Shown here piece after piece: positions 44,266 through 56,910 of a stretch of 64,000 bases of DNA (positions are counted from its first letter, which is position 1; each line of letters opens with the position of its first letter). Source of the DNA: Lumbricus terrestris (taxonomy: Eukaryota; Annelida; Clitellata; Crassiclitellata; Lumbricidae); contig OX457039.1 in NCBI GenBank assembly GCA_949752735.1, forward strand, positions 72,169,932 to 72,233,931. The letters run 5' to 3'. Made by a program: the position numbers and the translations under genes. A model generated the notes under the pieces. The model had not been told where the DNA came from and did no database searches. It worked only from the letters and a program-made list of their open reading frames with translations.

Positions 44266-44889
44266 ATGAATGAGACTTATGGATGAGATTATTCTTATAC
44301 TAGCTGGAGTACCCGGCGTTGCCCGGGAAATTTAGGATTCACCCCGCTCCCACCGACCCCCTAACCCACCGGCCCACCTTGCCTCAACCTCTGTGGGGTA
44401 TTGCCGGATAAATTTCGCTTTTGGCCCACTCAAACCCGCCCCAAACGCCGTTTAGAGTGAAAGTTGAAAAGTGTGGAAATGCATCCCGGTCAAACAGCGA
44501 CAAGTAGGATTTTCGCCCCAACCTGGGCCCCCATGGTGGTAGAGATTCACCAACCCCTCCAGCGGGTGTCCCATGCCCACACCAACGGAGTAGTGAAGGT
44601 TTAGAGTGAAAAGCTGAACAAGTGTGGAAATGCATCTCGGTGAAACAGCGAAAACTATAAATTTTGAAAACCAGATAATATCTAGTCTAACGGTTCTAAC
44701 CCCACCCCTGTCCAAAAGTATTTTTTTTATAAAATTGACTAAGGGTGCTGAGAAATAAATTGGAGGATGGAGCTGAACCTTCCCACACCCACACCCCAAC
44801 CCACACCTTCGACAATGCAATCATCGATTTTATTTCAAATAATTTAAACCTTTTAGGTCAAACAGTTCGAATTGGTTTGATTCGAAGTG

Positions 44890-45436
44890 GTTTTTGAAAA
44901 TCTACCAGGCGATGTTGGCAGGCAGTCAAGAGGGTCTACAAATGATGATGGACCGCTTAAATAGAATATCGCTGAACTACGACATGAAAATTAACATAAA
45001 GAAAACAAAGGTGATGAAGATAAGTAAGAGAGGAGAGGAAATGGTAAACATCACATTAAATGGTGAGGAAATAGAACAGGTAAAGAAGTTCTGCTATCTG
45101 GGAAGTGTGGTTACAGAGGACGCAAGATGCCACGTGGAAATAAAAAGAAGAATAGCTATGGGAAAAGATGCGTTCTACAAAAGAGGGGAGCTACTCAGAG
45201 GCAGTCTAAACATGAAGCTGAAGAAGAGAATGGTGAAGACACTGGTGTGGAGTGTTGTCCTGTACGGCTCGGAGACATGGACAATGCGGCAAGATGACAT
45301 AAAACGACTAGAGAGTAGAGGCCTTCGAGATGTGGATCTGGCGCAGAATGGAGAGAATCAGCTGGGTTGAGAGAAGAACAAACGAGGAAATCTTGCAGTT
45401 GGTGGGAGAAAGGAGATCACTGTTGGGAACTACATG
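44890..45436 (+). mobile_element. LINE ORF2 fragment, 5' part (interrupted)
   Basis: Reads AGSQEGLQMMMDRLNRIS, KINIKKTKVMKISKRGEE, VKKFCYLGSVVTEDARC and KTLVWSVVLYGSETWT, the post-catalytic blocks of non-LTR ORF2. Near 45315 the frame slips by one, and the WIWRRMERISWVERRTNEE block continues in another frame. A mariner element then interrupts it; the end resumes at 46660. Confidence 0.82.
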
Positions 45437-46656
45437 CAGGTGCGGCCAAAAAAATAATCCATTACGAAAATTGCGATTTCTCGAAAACCGCTGAATATTT
45501 TGCTACAAAACTTCGCCAGTCTGTTTGACACATATTTATCTACAGCTTGGGTAAATCTAATGAAATTCGAATTGTGAAAACCAAAATGGCGCAACCCTGA
45601 AGTGAAGAAATGTTATTTTCGTTTCAACAGGCATTTTCTGACAGCAATAACAAAGTAACGACGCAAACAGTAACGTAAGAAGGTTCCAGGTTACTTATTG
45701 CTATTCACAAGATTAAGCCGTGTTAAGTTTTGTGCAATGAATGTTCAAAGTGACCACCATTTGCTTTTACGCAAGCTTGCAGACGTTTTCGAAAGCCTAG
45801 AGCAGACTTCTGAATGGTCTCAAGTGGAGGGTCATTCCAGATGATTTGCAGCGTATTTTTCAGTTCAGGAATGTTCTTCGGCTTTGTGGTAAGTTTGTCG
45901 TAGGTCTCAAGCATTGCGCCCCAGACAGCATAGTCGAGTGGATTCATATCTGGGGAATTTGGCGGCCATGAATCCTTGTCGATGAAGTCCGGATAGTGAC
46001 TTCTTAACCAATCATGGGCTAGCTTGGTGCCGTGAGCGGGCGCTCCATCTTGCTGAAAAGTGAACTGATTTCCCAAGACAGAGTGACAGTCATCGACAAG
46101 CTTAGGAAAAAGATTCTCCACGTAATACTTAGCATTGACTTTGGCCTTCTCGTCAATGAAATGCAAGCGTCCTTTGCCCTCATAGCGGACACCTGCAGAA
46201 ACTATGATGTTGGGAGAGAACTTGGCTCTCTCGACCAACAGGCGGCTTGGATGGATATCGCCTTTTTTCTTCGTCGCCCAGACTCGGTTGTTTTGATTAT
46301 TAATGGGTGGATTGATGTAAAAGATCCTTTCATAGGTGAAGAAAACCTTGCAATTTTATTCAAAATGTAGCCAAAACACCGTCTGCAAATCGAAAATGAC
46401 GTAATTATGACACACCGCAGGCTACTTTATGTAAAAATATGATTTTCTATTTCGTGAATGCTGTGTTCAGTTGAAAAAACGCAGTTCTTTCTTCTGCATG
46501 ATGTCATGATCACAAATATAAAGATACTGACACAAAATTTTCACACAATATGCAAAAATATGTTACGAAGAAGAACGAAAATATTTGTAACAAAATATTC
46601 AGCGGTTTTCGAGAAATCGCAATTTTCGTCATGGATTTTTTTTTTGCCGCACCCTG
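45437..46656 (-). mobile_element. Mariner-like transposon (about 1.2 kb)
   Basis: The ends CAGGTGCGGCC (left) and GGCAAAAAAAAA..., read on minus as CAGGGTGCGGC (right), continue into about 65 bp of inverted repeat containing ACGAAAATTGCGATTTCTCG. TA follows the right end; TG stands at the left. It encodes a broken transposase on minus. Confidence 0.85.
45723..46362 (-). pseudogene. Mariner-like transposase, catalytic site lost
   Basis: The open frame contains the FQQDGAPAH and SWPPNSPDMNPLDYAVW catalytic blocks. Thirty-seven residues separate the two Asp (QDG and LDY), as in DD37D elements. Upstream in the same frame, VFFTYERIF holds Tyr (codon 46332-46334) where the family has the first catalytic Asp (TDE). 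The frame lacks the N-terminal DNA-binding domain within its open part. The protein is therefore inactive, though the ends remain recognisable. Confidence 0.8.
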
Positions 46657-46659
46657 TAT

Positions 46660-46866
46660 ACGTGGACGGCAGAAGAAATGGATAGGACACATCGCGACAC
46701 CGTGCTAAGAGACATCATTGAGGGAAGAATGGAGGGGGAAAAGCTGCGGGGTAGACCAAGAACAATGTTGCTGGACTGGATGCTGACAGAGGATGGATAC
46801 AGTGAACTTAAAAGAAAGGCACAGAACAGAGAAGAGTGGCGTCATTGGACATACGAACCTGCCTGA
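46660..46866 (+). mobile_element. LINE ORF2 end, 3' part after the mariner
   Basis: Reads [51 protein letters not shown] and a stop. This is the natural continuation of the fragment ending at 45436. Confidence 0.82.
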
Positions 46867-46929
46867 GGGCAGAGAACGTCGAGAAGAAGAAGACCAAAGA
46901 AAACCGGACATTGGGCCAATTGTATGAAT

Positions 46930-49412
46930 TTGTATCGTTTGGGTCGATTTATCCGTTGACTCGATTGTACCCATAGGGTCGATTGTATTCATTGGGTCGA
47001 TTGTACCCATAGGGTCGATTGTATTCATTGGGTCGATTGTACCCATTGGGTCGATTGTATTCATTGGGTCGATTGTATTCATTGGGTCGATTGTACCCAT
47101 AGGGTCGATTGTATTCATTGGGTCGATTGTACCCATTGGGTCGATTGTATTCATTAGGTCGATTGTATCCATTGGGTTGATTGTATTCATTGGGTCGATT
47201 GTACCCATTGGGTCGATTGTATTCATTGGGTCGATTGTACCCATTGGGTTGATTGTATTCATTAGGTCGATTGTATCCATTGGGTTGATTGTATTCATTG
47301 GGTCGATTGTACCCATTGGGTTGATTGTATTCATTGAGTCGATTGTACCCATTGGGTCGATTGTATTCATTGGGTCGATTGTATTCATTGGGTCGATTGT
47401 ACCCATTGGGTTGATTGTATTCATTGGGTTGATTGTATTCATTGGGTCGATTGTATTCATTGGGTTGATTGTATTCATTGGGTTGATTGTATTCATTGGG
47501 TCGATTGTATTCATTGGGTCGATTGTATTCATTGGGTCGATTGTACCCATTGGGTCGATTGTACCCATTGGGTCGATTGTATTCATTGGGTCGATTGTAT
47601 TCATTGGGTCGATTGTACCCATTGGGTTGATTGTATTCATTGGGTCGATTGTACCCATTGGGTCGATTGTATTCATTGGGTTGATTGTATTCATTGGGTC
47701 GATTGTATTCATTGGGTCGATTGTATTCATTGGGTCGATTGTATTCATTGGGTTGATTGTATTCATTGGGTCGATTGTACCCATTGGGTCGATTGTACCC
47801 ATTGGGTCGATTGTATTCATTGGGTCGATTGTACCCATTGGATTGATTGTATCCATTGGGTTGATTGTATTCATTGGGTCGATTGTATTCATTGGGTTGA
47901 TTGTATTCATTGGGTCGATTGTACCCATTGGGTCGATTGTATTCATTGGGTCGATTGTATTCATTGGGTCGATTGTATTCATTGGGTTGATTGTATTCAT
48001 TGGGTCGATTGTACCCATTGGGTCGATTGTATTCATTGGGTCGATTGTATTCATTGGGTCGATTGTATTCATTGGGTCGATTGTACCCATTGGGTTGATT
48101 GTATTCATTGGGTCGATTGTACCCATTGGGTTGATTGTATTCATTGGGTTGATTGTATTCATTGGGTCGATTGTATTCATTGGGTTGATTGTATTCATTG
48201 GGTCGATTGTACCCATTGGGTCGATTGTACCCATTGGGTCGATTGTATTCATTGGGTCGATTGTATTCATTGGGTCGATTGTACCCATTGGGTTGATTGT
48301 ATTCATTGGGTTGATTGTACCCATTGGGTCGATTGTATTCATTGGGTTGATTGTATTCATTGGGTTGATTGTATTCATTGGGTCGATTGTATTCATTGGG
48401 TTGATTGTATTCATTGGGTCGATTGTACCCATTGGGTCGATTGTACCCATTGGGTCGATTGTATTCATTGGGTCGATTGTATTCATTGGGTCGATTGTAC
48501 CCATTGGGTTGATTGTATTCATTGGGTCGATTGTACCCATTGGGTTGATTGTATTCATTGGGTCGATTGTACCCATTGGGTTGATTGTATTCATTGGGTC
48601 GATTGTACCCATTGGGTCGATTGTATTCATTGGGTCGATTGTATTCATTGGGTCGATTGTATTCATTGGGTCGATTGTACCCATTGGGTTGATTGTATTC
48701 ATTGGGTCGATTGTACCCATTGGGTTGATTGTATTCATTGGGTTGATTGTATTCATTGGGTCGATTGTATTCATTGGGTTGATTGTATTCATTGGGTCGA
48801 TTGTACCCATTGGGTCGATTGTACCCATTGGGTCGATTGTATTCATTGGGTCGATTGTATTCATTGGGTCGATTGCACCCATTGGGTTGATTGTATCCAT
48901 TGGGTTGATTGCATTCATTGGGTCGATTGTATTCATTGGGTCGATTGTACCCATTGGGTTGATTGTATTCATTGGGTCGATTGTACCCATTGGGTTGATT
49001 GTATTCATTGGGTCGATTGTACCCATTGGGTCGATTGTATTCATTGGGTCGATTGTATTCATTGGGTCGATTGTACCCATTGGGTTGATTGTATTCATTG
49101 GGTTGATTGTACCCATTGGGTCGATTGTATTCATTGGGTTGATTGTATTCATTGGGTTGATTGTATTCATTGGGTCGATTGTACCCATTGGGTTGATTGT
49201 ATTCATTGGGTCGATTGTACCCGTTGGGTTGATTGTATTCATTGAGTCGAGTGTACCCATTAGGTCGATTGTATTCATTGGGTCGATTGTACCCATTGGG
49301 TTGATTGTATTCATTGGGTCGATTGTACCCATTGGGTTGATTGTATTCATTGGGTCGATTGTATCCATTGGGTTGATTGTACCCATTGGGTCGATTGTAC
49401 CCATTGGTTTTC
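46930..49412. repeat. 2.5-kb satellite of 18-bp units
   Basis: The unit is GGGTCGATTGTATTCATT, about 137 copies, with two main variable sites: gtcgatt/gttgatt and tattcatt/tacccatt. Because the unit is a multiple of three, frames stay open on both strands (899 and 764 codons); these are not genes. The order of variants repeats: the block translating as VPIGSIVPIGSIVFIGSIVF on plus recurs several times, which implies higher-order duplication. Confidence 0.95.
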
Positions 49413-49532
49413 TTGGGTTAACTTTTGACCAATTATATTACACCAGCTTTGGGATGGCCTGTGTGACGTAATGTAATTCTTATAAATTTGTCAGCGCCGT
49501 ATACGAAAGTCGCGTCAGAGAGACGAGCTAAT

Positions 49533-49862
49533 TCAATCTCTTGTGCATGTACTTGGGAAGTTACACCTCCAGAGACGGTGACGTAGAGATGGAGACAAGA
49601 ACCAGAATTGGAAAGGCTGCGTCGGTCTACCAGAAAATGAATCCAGTATGGAAGTCAGACACGATTGGCAGAGACATAAAGTTACGCTTGTACAGCTCAA
49701 TTGTGATCCCAACAACAATCTACGCATGTGAAACATGGAAACACACCAAGAAGATTGCGCAGAGACTGAATGTCTTCCATAGAAGATGTCTTCGAACCAT
49801 CTTGGGTATATCATGGAAGGCCCACATCAGCAACGAGGGGGTCCTAAAGATGGCGGGTCGGA
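49533..49862 (+). mobile_element. LINE ORF2 fragment
   Basis: Reads MYLGSYTSRDGDVEMETRTR, KLRLYSSIVIPTTIYACETW and FHRRCLRTILGISWKAHISN: the conserved region after the RT catalytic core. Truncated at both sides. A TG/GA/GACA microsatellite follows at 49878-49984. Confidence 0.82.
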
Positions 49863-49879
49863 GATCTGGAGATGACCGT

Positions 49880-49937
<58 letters not shown>

Positions 49938-50294
49938 TCAGACAGAGAGACAGACAGAGAGACAGACAGAGAGAGAGAGAGAGTACATGTAGGACAATAA
50001 TAGGCAGGTGGATAATATAATATCATAAGAAATGATGGGATCAATCGTCATTAGGACTTCGTCAGTCTATCATTTGTTCCGGTCCATTGGATCTGCTATA
50101 AGCCACTGGATCCGTTCTTTCTTGATGGCCTTTCTCACCTGCCAATCGATCGAAATAACGTATAGCCTACCTGTGGGAAATTGTCTCTCTAGACAATATT
50201 ATAGTAGACAGGTCTGCAGACGACGTATCGATCTCATCGAATAGTTTGTCAAGTGTTCATTAAGTTTTTACAACTACAGCTTTGTGTTGCTGTA

Positions 50295-50480
50295 CATGTA
50301 TAGTCTAATGGTTAGTATGCTGTTCTGTCAAAAGAGAGGTCGCCGGGGGGGGGGGGTGAAATCATGCCAGGACAGAAATTTCGTTGAAGATGTCTGCTCT
50401 CCCCCTGCACGTTGAACAAACTCAGCTATGTTGAGTAGACTGTGGTACCGACGGTACCGACATGTCGCTCTCGGTGGTAT
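50295..50480 (+). mobile_element. Degenerate tRNA-derived SINE head
   Basis: TATAGTCTAATGGTTAGTAT fits a pol III A box with D-arm. The B-box position is disrupted by a G run (50344-50357). The remainder has no match elsewhere in the window. Confidence 0.4.
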
Positions 50481-51420
50481 ACGGTTTGGCAGCAATGTGG
50501 AGTTCATGCCAGCCGCCCTTAAATGCTGAGGTCATGAAAAAGAAGTCGGTAGAACTTCATAGCCTGCCAGTAGTTGCCTCGGGGCACAGACCTACATGTA
50601 CATGTACTATGGGTAATTGGGTATGAAGGGACAGAGCTTCTTTCCTGTCTCTATCGAGATTATTTGCCTATAGGCCTACAATCTCATTCGTCTCCTTTGC
50701 ATTTAGCCTATCTGTAATCGTTGAAGACTTGAAGGTTCTGAACGGATTTTGTTCTCGATCGGGTGACCAGCATAATTTTACAGGCGCAACCGAATGAAAA
50801 AAGGAGAAGAAATGAGACGAGACCATAGAAATATGCATATGTAGATGAAAATTATTCAGAGCCACAGAGGAGAACACTAACAACAGTTCTTACTTCGGAC
50901 AGTGCGAAGAGTCATTGTCGCTCGCAGTTGAACGGCAGAGTGTCAAGTGAATTGTCAACTATAAGCTGTTGTTTGGTGTTAGTTGACCTTCATAGATTTT
51001 ATTATTGTTAGTTTATGCGCTGGAATAAGATCATAAACATACACTGTAGCGTACACGCATTGCTCATCTTTAGACTCCCGCCCAATCGGTCTGCATATTG
51101 TTAGTCTGCTTTTCAGTCATGTGAATCAGAGTAGGCTTACTTTGCCTTCTTTCATATCTTTTATAGGCTACTTTTCTTTGCTCGCCACTTACAAATAACT
51201 TCGTTCGACTATAGGCTCAAAGAAGTTCTGCCCTTCGAGGCGCCCTGCATTGTGCCCAACGCAACGAGTATCTTGTTTTCTCTAGATCAGGACGGATTCA
51301 TTAAAAAATAAAAATGATCATCTTTTATAGACCGCAGCTGGTTACAGTGTAGGCCTACAGTTAAACAATTGAAACAAATCACAAGAACACAAAATTACAG
51401 AGGACATCAATCTTAACTTC
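50481..51420. other. Gene-free stretch
   Basis: No frame above 71 codons and no recognisable element. Contains several 'taggccta' words. Confidence 0.35.
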
Positions 51421-51548
51421 TAACGGAACAGACAGCCTGCAATACACGTCGCTAACCTACAAGGCACGTCTATCCTACGGGGGCTCGAACTCGGGTCCGC
51501 TGATCTCCATGCCAGTGTGTTATCCAATGCGCTACCGCCTCCACCCAA
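51421..51548 (-). mobile_element. tRNA-like SINE head, different family
   Basis: On minus it reads GGCGGTAGCGCATTGGATAA (A-box-like), an anticodon-arm-like segment and GAGTTCGAGCCCC (B box) at tRNA-like spacing. Acceptor-stem pairing is poor, so I call a SINE head rather than a tRNA gene. Confidence 0.45.
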
Positions 51549-52631
51549 TCCCACCCAGAGACTCGATAAAAGTTCCTTCGTCGACTGTTCGTTTGTCTGT
51601 GCAAACAATCGTTCTTTAACGACACATGTTCTGCGCTGCAGTCTCTTAGGACAATCGTTCTATACATCGTTGCAGAGAAACTGGAGATCGATCCATTCAG
51701 ATGAATCTGCTGCTTGACCCCCTTTCTCAACGCACACGTTGTGCACAGAGTCCCTGAACACATCGACTTACGCTCGTCTATTATTGTAATAGGCCTACTC
51801 TATGGAAAAAAGAACCAAAGTATTAGGTTCTGTTTGCGCTGAACAAACCATGTATAATTATATTGGTTATGCACTTCTCAAAGTAACGATATATTAGGCT
51901 ATAGCGACATAACCTCCGTGACATATCCCATAACTTTACCTTAGGCCTATACCAGAAAACGACATATAATAGGCCTATCACTCACGTCTCGATCATTTAA
52001 AAACTTCTGTTGACAATGTTCAAGTGTACATAATTATACGTAGCTCCAAGAAGCTCAACTCTGTAATTTTTGTGTAAGTTGCGTCTATATGTGTTAGCTT
52101 ATTGTGCCTACATAAAGGAGAACGGTATACTGCATTGTACATTTGTACGTCTAAATGCACCAATGAAGGCCTATTATAGACCCTGTGGACTTCATAATGG
52201 CACCGTAGGCTAAGCCTTGTGCTCTTTGCGTTGGAATCGCCTCAACATGATAGACTATTTAGGAACGAACTCTTATTATTAAGTGATGCATTGAGTAATT
52301 TTTTAAGTGACTTAAACTTATTCGTATATATGACTCATGAATGCACATTTTGATGGATTTTCACTACTTGGACAAAATCTGTCAGAATATGAAGCGTTTC
52401 TTCATAGATCCGACTCTGTCGACTTATGATCCTCTTCTATTTTTATTACTACATGTCCGTTTTCTTTGCCAGCTGTTTTTAATTGACTTGCTAGATTACA
52501 CGTCTGCCTCAATCGTTGGTTCGTTCAAACCAGTCAACCCCCGGTGTGGTCTGAGTGCAGCTGGTCTCTGGCCCGAACCGCTCGAGCATGTCGTCGTCAA
52601 CCTATTGACTCAACCTTGTCGAGTTACAGTT

Positions 52632-52715
52632 ATCGTAATCGTAATCTCCGAATTTCTAAAGCGTCATTCCAAAGCCAAGCGAAAGGTACCAGCGTATATT
52701 CACAACCGGTGGTTC
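52632..52715 (-). repeat. Dispersed 3'-tail repeat, family 2, copy 3
   Basis: Two CGTAAT units, then 'aatttctaaagcgtcattcc' and 'aaagccaagcgaaaggtacc'. It is more diverged than copies 1 and 2. Confidence 0.6.
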
Positions 52716-53039
52716 GTTAAAACCGATCCTGTCGGCTCGAACCTTCGCCTTTGAGTCTCCTTCTAAAGGAGCGCTATATAAATTTCTGGAGATAGTTTGC
52801 CTCGAGAGTGAGACAGGCGGATGATCGGGTACAGAGCGAGTCGGCTGAATACGGTGAATAGTTCGCGAAAATATCTGGGATGTTGCAGTAGTATCTACTC
52901 CGCAAGAGAGTAGCCTACATCTTTTTATGCTGCTGTCTAAAATAGCTTTATTAACAGATGCATATTCAACAATATATAGCTATACATGACTTTAATTGTA
53001 TTTGTCTATTATGGTTTTTTAAATGTATATATTCGTTCT

Positions 53040-53137
53040 GTTATGCAATGTAATGCATGTGCGATTGTCAGATGCAAATAAAGGCTACTTACTTACTTAC
53101 TTACTTACTTACTTGCTTACTTACTTACTTACTTAGT
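53040..53137 (+). mobile_element. LINE-like 3' tail with CTTA repeat
   Basis: 'gtcagatgcaaataaaggct' followed by about twelve ACTT units. This is the plus-strand equivalent of the tails at 600 and 56862. Confidence 0.45.
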
Positions 53138-53241
53138 CGAGTCCTGTGCTATCAATGATCAATTACTTTGTTGAAATTCAAGATCATAATTTTTTTACCC
53201 GAGGTACCTATGATCCCTCGGAATAAAAAAAATTATTATCG

Positions 53242-53474
<233 letters not shown>

Positions 53475-53525
53475 AAGATCCTGCGAAGGCCACCGCGTTA
53501 AAGCGCTGAATGGTCACCGAAAGTC

Positions 53526-53526
<1 letters not shown>

Positions 53527-53593
<67 letters not shown>

Positions 53594-53596
53594 CAT
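53527..53596. repeat. (TTA)n microsatellite, second block
   Basis: About 22 TTA units ending in two ATC triplets. Confidence 0.97.
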
Positions 53597-53799
53597 CATC
53601 CTATGAGGTGAATCTTTTTATACTTATCATCATTTCAATCAGCACCCGGGCCGTCTATGCAGCCTAGTGATATTATTTATTATGAATGACGATTATACCT
53701 ATTCGTTTTATTGAGTTCTTGCTCACAGCCTACCGCAATCAGTTAGTCTACACAGAAAAAAAGGGTTAAAGAAAATTGATAACAATTCAATCGAATGGC

Positions 53800-54300
53800 T
53801 GGAAGTCAGAAAAAGGGGCAATGCTAACCGCCCCAGAACCCCTTAGATCTGCTGCCCGGCTCATTGGACGAATTCCTAAATTCTCCTCTGTCTCTGCCTA
53901 CATGCGTGATGTTGCCAATAGCCCAACGCATCCATTATCAAATTGCTGCTCTGGTTTCTCGCTGTATCCTTGGTTGTGCTCCATCTTACCTGCGCGTTCT
54001 CTGTCGTCCAGTCTCTGACATTGAAGCGCGTCTGGCCCTTCGCTCTGCTGCGAAGGGACAACTGCTTGTTCCACGGACTCGCTTAGGTACCAGACAGCGC
54101 CGAGCCTTCTCGGTTGTGGGGCCGTCAATCTGGAATGACCTCCTCCTAACCTCCATCTCCTCCATCTGACCAGTCAATCTTTATTTCTTAAATCCCTTAA
54201 ATCTTTTTTCTTTTGCCGTGGCTGGGCTGGGAGCGCCTCTGAGTAGTTTCTTGAAGTGGCGCTATATAAATTCTAATAATGAATGAATGAATGAATGAAT
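53800..54300 (+). mobile_element. LINE ORF2 C-terminus with GAAT tail
   Basis: Blocks RSAARLIGRIPKFSSVSAYM, YQIAALVSRCILGCAPSYL, LLVPRTRLGTRQRRAF and VVGPSIWNDL lie in two frames, split by one frameshift near 53920. The tail is GGGAGCGCCTCTGAGTAGTT, TTGAAGTGGCGCTATATAAA, then GAAT repeats at 54279-54312. Typical of CR1/L2-like LINEs. Confidence 0.85.
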
Positions 54301-54312
54301 GAATGAATGAAT

Positions 54313-55500
54313 GGTCGAGTAAAGAACTCGGGAAAATTAATGTAATTTCTTTCTACCTTAACGGCCATATATATTCTGCGGTCTATTCTTTCGTGACAGC
54401 CTGAAGTTCTATTGTGCACATTTTTTGATTTGTTTGACGGCCACTAAAGAAAATTCGGAGTGACTAATCAGTCTAAAGAACGGGGAAATCCTTGTTTTGA
54501 AACCAAACACAGCTGAACAGTTTTTGTAAAGTTATTGGAATTTGTTGTAAAATGTAGACCAATGATTCTGCGGAGGGGAGGGGGCCCTGGTCTCTGCATG
54601 GACCGTGTGACTATGACGCCCTGATCCTCTTCAGTTCAGAAGTTGTCCCAATATCTTTCGATTACGTTGTAAAGTAACCAGTTGCTTCATTTCTACTGAC
54701 TCGGCTTCTAGTCTTATACTGATAGAAAATTAGTCCAATGAAGACGAAGGTCGCAAATGAGCTTAAAGCCTCAAGTTACCGGTCTATTTATGAGGGATTA
54801 CAATGAACATCGGAAGGTCGGCATGCAACGAATTCGTTATATACCGTCGACCTACCGCCAAAGCTCACAATTGATGTGGGTCGTTTCCTTGAGCCCAGGT
54901 TGCAAAGTTAGACTACACTTTAGCAAAATTTTAGATAGCTCACAATGCTTAGAGGACAAGAACATTAATTTTCATTTAGTAAGCTTATAGTAGTCTACAA
55001 ACGACGTAGGATAATATGACAAACTCTCAGATGTGCGGAAATTGAAAATATCTTCATGAATGAATGAATATCCGTGTTATACTCTTTTGAGAGAAAGAAA
55101 CTCTGAATTCAAAAACAGTCAAATGAATAACAAAGTTTGTGACTCAATGATTTCGTTGAAAAGATCGTCTCTACTTTTCCTGCTGTGGTCTTTGGTCGAG
55201 TATGACAATATTATTTGTAACAATGATGATGAAAACATTATTCTTATGTTTCGTGGGCGACTCGTGAAACCATAAATTTCTTTGGTAGTCACGCGTCAGT
55301 TGCTTCCTCGCATGGCCGACCTTTTCAGCCACTCCGCTATAGGCTAGTGCACAACTACTCTAGTGTAGTAACTAATTATGATGACGATGGTGATGATGGT
55401 GATGATGATGAGGATGATAATGATGATGTGAAAACGATTTTTCAGCGTCGTAACACGGCACAATCGGCACATGCCGTAACAAGGGCGCTTTAAGAAACGG
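54313..55500. other. Gene-free stretch
   Basis: No supported gene. A GATGAT-type triplet stretch lies at 55378-55425. Confidence 0.35.
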
Positions 55501-55527
55501 CGAAATACGAACTCACTGACAAGCGAA

Positions 55528-55737
55528 CACACACACACACACACACACAACAGGCAACACTCAGTAAACGACAGCGTACATGCAGTCCTTGACGTAAGCA
55601 TACCCGTGCACACGCACATACACGCAAGCATACACACAGACACTACACAGACACACACACATACACATATGCACACTTCACACACATACATATATACCAA
55701 GGTGTGGATTGATCTTGCATATATACATATACCCACT

Positions 55738-55768
<31 letters not shown>

Positions 55769-55787
55769 ACACACACACACACACCTG
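55528..55787. repeat. (CA)n-rich microsatellite region
   Basis: Several CA runs (55528-55549, 55738-55758, 55766-55783) in a CACA/ATAC-rich stretch. Confidence 0.92.
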
Positions 55788-56575
55788 ACGCACTCACAAG
55801 CACACACGCATGCGCACAACGCTGGTCTTTAATAAAAGTAAGATTGACAAGAGCCGAATGAATAGCTGGTGTCATCGGTGGTGTTGTCATCGGTGGTGGT
55901 GTCATTCGGTGGTGGTGTCATCGGTGTCATTCGGTGCCTGTGTTCTCATTTCGCTCCTCTCACTAAGTTCCCAGGACCCGCTTGGTCGTCGTCGTCACGC
56001 TCCAATGAACTCAACCACAGCTACAAGTAATCAGACGTTGACTACAATGCACTGAAAGCAAATAACCTTCATATAATATTATAGACCTCGCAAAGGCATA
56101 TAAGCTTAGACCTCGCTCACCGGCCGTGGTGGTGGTGGTGGTGGCCTATGGTAACCAGGTAGTCGCCGTTACTTAGACTCTGCTCATAAAGTCTTGCTAA
56201 GAGAGAAGCGCAGATAGAAAGCATGACCAAAGACCTTGCAACGGACTAAATCTACTCTAGAAATGCAAACAGCGCAACTCACTGTCAACGTCATCGCTGT
56301 TTGTGAGTGCCTGCATGAGGAGTGGCAGAGGGAGTGGAATGGGAGTGGCAGAGGGAGTCGTAGGGGAGTCGTAGGGGAGTGTATGTAGGAGGAGTGTAAG
56401 GATAGTCCAACACGTAGTCCCAGTTTCAGTCCATTTAAACAGACGTCGATATCTCGTTCATTGATCTGATTGGCTGTTATGATGTAAACCTCCTTTCAAC
56501 CACTTTGCTGTCTCTTTGCTCAAGATCTTCCTTTCAAATGCTTCCATTTGCTCTTTGTTTTTGTCGTATGTCGTA

Positions 56576-56830
56576 CATGGGCGGAGACCTGGAGGGGGAC
56601 AGGGGGGACGGTCCCCCCAATGGAGGTGTTGTATTAAATATATCAATCGTTGAGCGTCAAGACTAAAAAAAGGTCATCAACTTTTTTGGTGGCGAAAATA
56701 GAAATTTTTTTCGAAATTTTTGCAGGAAAAAGATGGAAATTTTTCTGCGACACTCAGCCATTCGTCCATCAGAAAATTTCGCGTCTTTCCGTCCCCCCCC
56801 CCCAAGTCTCTGCCCAGGTCTCCGCCTATG
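56576..56830. mobile_element. hAT-like MITE, 255 bp
   Basis: The ends CATGGGCGGAGACCTGG and CCAGGTCTCCGCCTATG are inverted repeats. The flanks ATGTCGTA (56568-56575) and ACGTCGTG (56831-56838) match at 6 of 8 positions. G/C runs border both ends, as in 11972-12243. Non-coding. Confidence 0.65.
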
Positions 56831-56858
56831 ACGTCGTGCCTCACTGTTATACCTCTGT

Positions 56859-56861
<3 letters not shown>

Positions 56862-56910
<49 letters not shown>

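Noticed and set aside
46705..49471. Very long open frames on both strands as a repeat-protein gene
   Set aside because: They follow from an 18-bp satellite whose unit is a multiple of three and lacks stops. Both strands are open, and no flanking exon or promoter supports a gene.
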